The notes under the pieces were generated by a model. That model searched no databases. It saw nothing but the letters and a program-made list of their open reading frames with translations, and was not told the DNA's origin. Of a stretch of 64,000 nucleotides of DNA, positions 61,793 through 64,000 are shown piece after piece (within the stretch, counting starts at the first letter, position 1; each line of letters begins with the position of its first letter). The position numbers and the translations under genes are program-made. Source of the DNA: Candidatus Effluviviaceae Genus I sp. (GTDB lineage: Bacteria > Joyebacterota > Joyebacteria > Joyebacterales > Joyebacteraceae); contig VGIX01000001.1 in NCBI GenBank assembly GCA_016867725.1, positions 110,608-174,607 of the forward strand, written 5' to 3'.

Positions 61793-62730
61793 GGTCGCTC
61801 TCCCGGGTCAGGTCGAGCCTCATGATACAACTTCCCGTCGTGAAGCACAAGCGTCAAGAGCTTCCTGCTCACGAGGTCCGCGAGAATCTCCTCCGCGCGC
61901 GCGCGCGTTGTCCCGAGCGCGTTCGCGACATCCTCCGCGGTGAGCGGACGCCTCCTCGACATCGCGACGATGACATCATCCTGCGTCCTCTCGGTCCCTC
62001 GCTGCCGCCCGAGCGGCTGTGCCGCGATGACCTCGGCGCGCTCTCCAAGCCTGCGCGCGATGCTCGACAGACCCTCGGCGCCGACGGGGAACGTGCCGTC
62101 CACTGCCGGAGGCCGCACAACCGTGTTCACGTGGACTCGTTCCGGGGCGATGGCGCGGACAGCCTCGGCAAGAAGGCTCACCTCGTAGTCGCTGTCGTTG
62201 ACGCCACGTACGAAGACCGACTCCAGCCACACCTGGGGCCTGGCCTCGCGCGAGAAGTCCGCTATGGCTCGGGCGATCGCGGCCGGGTCGAGCGACGGAT
62301 GAGGGCGGTTGATGCGCCTGAACGCATCCGGCGAGACGGCATCGAGGGACGGAAGAACGACGTCCGCGAGGTCGAGCGCCGCGCACACGGCGTCGTCCGT
62401 CATGAGGCTCCCGTTCGTGAGCACAGCGACCGGCGCGGTCGTCAGCGCGCGGACGCCGCGGATGACATCGTCCAGGCGCGCGTTGAGCGTCGGTTCGCCG
62501 GAACCTGAGAGCGTGACGTAATCCACCCTGGGGTGTCCGGCGAGAACCTCCGAGAGCTCGCTGAGCGCGGTGTCAGGATCCACCTGGCACGCGCGCCGTA
62601 CGGTGAGTTCGGTCGTCGGACCGCATTCGCAGTAGATGCAGTCCATCGAGCAGGTCTTGGGCGTCACGAGGTCCACGCCGAGCGAGTGGCCGAGGCGGCG
62701 CGACGGCACCGGACCGAACACGTATCGCAT
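61789..62730 (-). CDS. Radical SAM protein with C-terminal winged helix (COG0731-like)
   Basis: A 313-residue radical SAM protein. MRYVFGPVPSRRLGHSLGVD with CSMDCIYCECG (CxxxCxxC), LSGSGEPTLNARL and VLTNGSLM belong to the COG0731 group related to wyosine-tRNA enzyme TYW1. Residues about 225-300 form a winged helix (VANALGTTRARAEEILADLVSRKL), which is not usual in TYW1. Reaction unknown. Start ATG at 62730 with GAGGGG. It is co-translated with the NrdG-like gene and 27 bases after thiD. Confidence 0.82.
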   Translation of the reverse strand: MRYVFGPVPSRRLGHSLGVDLVTPKTCSMDCIYCECGPTTELTVRRACQVDPDTALSELSEVLAGHPRVDYVTLSGSGEPTLNARLDDVIRGVRALTTAPVAVLTNGSLMTDDAVCAALDLADVVLPSLDAVSPDAFRRINRPHPSLDPAAIARAIADFSREARPQVWLESVFVRGVNDSDYEVSLLAEAVRAIAPERVHVNTVVRPPAVDGTFPVGAEGLSSIARRLGERAEVIAAQPLGRQRGTERTQDDVIVAMSRRRPLTAEDVANALGTTRARAEEILADLVSRKLLTLVLHDGKLYHEARPDPGERP

Positions 62731-62757
62731 CCTGCCCCTCGCGGTTCGCACGCCGCC

Positions 62758-63546
62758 TCACTCCCCCGGCCGAACGAGCGTGTTGACGACGGCGCTGCCG
62801 CCGCCCAGCCCAAGCGAGGAGGCGATGGCCTTCGTGACGAACGCCTTCGCCCGGCGCACCGCGGCCTCGAGGTCCAGACCCAGCGCGAGGCCGGCCGCGG
62901 TCGCGGCGGACAGGGCGCAGCCTGCCCCGTGAACGGCGCCGACGGCGACGCGGGCGGCACGCAGCCTCACGAAACGACCGCCGTCGAAGAGAAGGTCGGT
63001 GGACTCGCCCGCGGCGTGCCCTCCCTTGATGAGCACGGCGCCCGGCCCCATGCCGTGGATCACCCGCGCCGCTTCCTCGAGGTCGGAGTCCTCGGTGCCG
63101 GTGATTCCCGTCAGCGCCGCGGTCTCGGCGAGGTTGGGCGTGACGAGCATCGCGAGGGGAAGAAGACGGCGCGTGAGGGCATCGAGCGCGTCGGTCTCCA
63201 TGAGTCGGCCGCCCGAGGTGGCCACCATGACCGGGTCCACGACCAGGCGCGCGATCCCGTGCGCCCTCATCCGGTCGGCCACGGCCTCGATCATCTCGGC
63301 CGTCGGCAGCATGCCGGTCTTGGCCGCGTCGGCCCCGATGTCCTCCACGACGGCGTCGATCTGCGCCGCGACGAGCTCCGCGGGAAGGTGCGACGCGGAC
63401 GCGACGCGCAGCGTGTTCTGGACGGTGACCGAGGTGAGCGCGGCCGTGCCGAAGACGCCGAAGGCCGCCATGGTCCGCACGTCAGCGAGCGCGCCGGCGC
63501 CGCCGGACGGGTCCAACCCTGCCACCGTGAGTGCCGTTGCCGTCAC
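62758..63546 (-). CDS. thiD: Hydroxymethylpyrimidine/phosphomethylpyrimidine kinase
   Basis: A 262-residue PfkB-family kinase that makes HMP pyrophosphate for ThiE. TVAGLDPSGGAGALADVRTM is the substrate loop, QNTLRV the lid, VVDPVMVATSG, TPNLAETAALTG and the ATP-site anion hole VHGAGCALSAA follow. GTG at 63546 with AGGAA; the frame is open beyond but not matched. Weak promoter candidate at 63617-63644. Confidence 0.94.
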   Translation of the reverse strand: MTATALTVAGLDPSGGAGALADVRTMAAFGVFGTAALTSVTVQNTLRVASASHLPAELVAAQIDAVVEDIGADAAKTGMLPTAEMIEAVADRMRAHGIARLVVDPVMVATSGGRLMETDALDALTRRLLPLAMLVTPNLAETAALTGITGTEDSDLEEAARVIHGMGPGAVLIKGGHAAGESTDLLFDGGRFVRLRAARVAVGAVHGAGCALSAATAAGLALGLDLEAAVRRAKAFVTKAIASSLGLGGGSAVVNTLVRPGE

Positions 63547-63616
63547 GCCGTTCCTGTCGCAGCGTTCACGATTGTCGTTGCCCGTCGTCCGCGGCGGTGC
63601 TATCGTCTCCGAGTGG

Positions 63617-63644
63617 ATTCTAGCGGCTCCCCGCGCGAGCGCAA
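63617..63644 (-). promoter_or_regulatory. Weak promoter candidate of thiD
   Basis: Minus-strand TTGCGC (63644-63639), 16-base spacer, TAGAAT (63622-63617, five of six). No THI-box is seen here, so thiD does not appear to be TPP-regulated. Confidence 0.4.
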
Positions 63645-63684
63645 CCCGAATCTCCTGCGTGGGGTCGGCTCTGGAGAACCCGCG

Positions 63685-64000
63685 TTGCGCATCACCGAGC
63701 ACCCCATCCTGACATTCCGGCGAGGCCGTGAGATCCTGTTCGAGCTGGACGGAAGAGAGCTCACCGGCTACGAGGGCGAGACCATCGCGGCGGCGCTCCA
63801 CGCCGCCGGCGTCCGCGTGCTCCGCCGCAGCGCGGGCCGCGGCAGGCCGCGCGGCTTCTTCTGCGCCATCGGGCGCTGCTCGTCGTGCCTCATGACCGTG
63901 GACGGCATCCCCAACGTCATGACGTGCGTGACGCCGCTTCGCGAAGGCATGCGTATCGTCACGCAGGAAGGCAAGGGGAAGCTGCCGTCGGCGGACGCGC
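63685..64000 (+). CDS. (2Fe-2S)-binding protein, HcnA / sarcosine-oxidase-alpha N-terminal type, truncated by window end
   Basis: About 105 residues visible. RITEHPILTF starts the domain and RGFFCAIGRCSSCLMTVDG holds cysteines of the 2Fe-2S cluster (CxxxxxCxxC), with NVMTCVTPLREGM after it. This is the Fer2_4 arrangement found at the start of sarcosine/proline dehydrogenase complexes and of hydrogen cyanide synthase subunit A. The start is TTG at 63685 with GGAG upstream, or GTG at 63613. The flavoprotein partner, if any, lies beyond the window. Confidence 0.8.
   Translation, partial: MRITEHPILTFRRGREILFELDGRELTGYEGETIAAALHAAGVRVLRRSAGRGRPRGFFCAIGRCSSCLMTVDGIPNVMTCVTPLREGMRIVTQEGKGKLPSADA

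Overview
The window is a GC-rich (roughly 70%), densely packed bacterial chromosome segment with about 58 protein genes, two tRNA genes and one riboswitch. I see no insertion sequence, prophage, CRISPR array or rRNA. The cell is diderm: there is an LptD, a Wza-like exporter, an outer-membrane barrel and several lipoproteins. Three features point to the FCB side of the tree. A PorX-like response regulator fused to a PglZ domain sits next to a sensor kinase, two large secreted proteins end in type-IX-secretion-like C-terminal domains, and Omp28-like thioredoxin-fold proteins are present. The high GC content suggests a candidate phylum of the Eisenbacteria/Krumholzibacteria kind rather than a true Bacteroidete; this is inference, not a placement.

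Layout. 1-4705 (minus): tmk (cut by the window edge), myo-inositol-1-phosphate synthase, a CDP-alcohol phosphatidyltransferase, rsmI and recJ. 4759-8918 (minus): a slipin/NfeD membrane pair, a GCS2-type carboxylate-amine ligase, an unrecognised beta-rich protein, and an HU gene with its own promoter and terminator. 9141-24828 (minus): a long housekeeping run with lptD, a ROK sugar kinase, an UgpC/MalK-type ATPase, folC, accD, a purine nucleoside phosphorylase, rimI, tsaB, tsaE, porX-like, porY-like, serS and a WecA/MraY-type transferase. 24952-38576 (minus): a surface-polysaccharide locus (epimerase, three-domain glycosyltransferase, Wzy-like, Wzx, Wzz-like, Wza-like, RmlC-like, UDP-sugar dehydrogenase) headed by a metallo-hydrolase. 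38759-41219 (plus): a small membrane protein and a membrane-TPR protein. 41282-48863 (minus): a secreted M14 carboxypeptidase, then a TlpA / outer-membrane barrel / Omp28-like lipoprotein / Omp28-like selenoprotein operon. 48942-53979 (minus): a deoxynucleoside kinase, an ArsR-thioredoxin-TlpA group, a DUF2914-like protein and glnS. 54209-55829 (plus): gltX, tRNA-Gln and tRNA-Glu. 55892-57708 (minus): a lysine-rich micro-peptide and an MBL/beta-CASP nuclease. 57770-61015 (plus): a TPP riboswitch, a ThiE-NUDIX fusion, an AIR-synthase-like protein and a membrane protein. 61079-63546 (minus): two radical SAM proteins and thiD. 63685-end (plus): a truncated 2Fe-2S gene.

The main discovery is at 43687-45693. 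An ordinary ORF search starts this gene at an internal ATG (45537), but the reading frame continues upstream through one in-frame TGA to a good ATG with a ribosome-binding site and a signal peptide. The TGA falls exactly where the first cysteine of a thioredoxin-type CxxC motif belongs (TW-TGA-GYCPNA), and a hairpin with bacterial SECIS geometry follows directly. The gene therefore looks like a secreted selenoprotein with a UxxC redox centre and a sorting tail, transcribed with a TlpA thioredoxin, a beta-barrel and a cysteine-containing paralogue from one strong promoter. Together with the PorX/PorY-like pair, this suggests an envelope thiol-redox module coupled to protein secretion. Other points of note are a perfect-consensus promoter with a possible ArsR operator, a very small lysine-rich peptide with an ideal Shine-Dalgarno sequence, and several unusual fusions.
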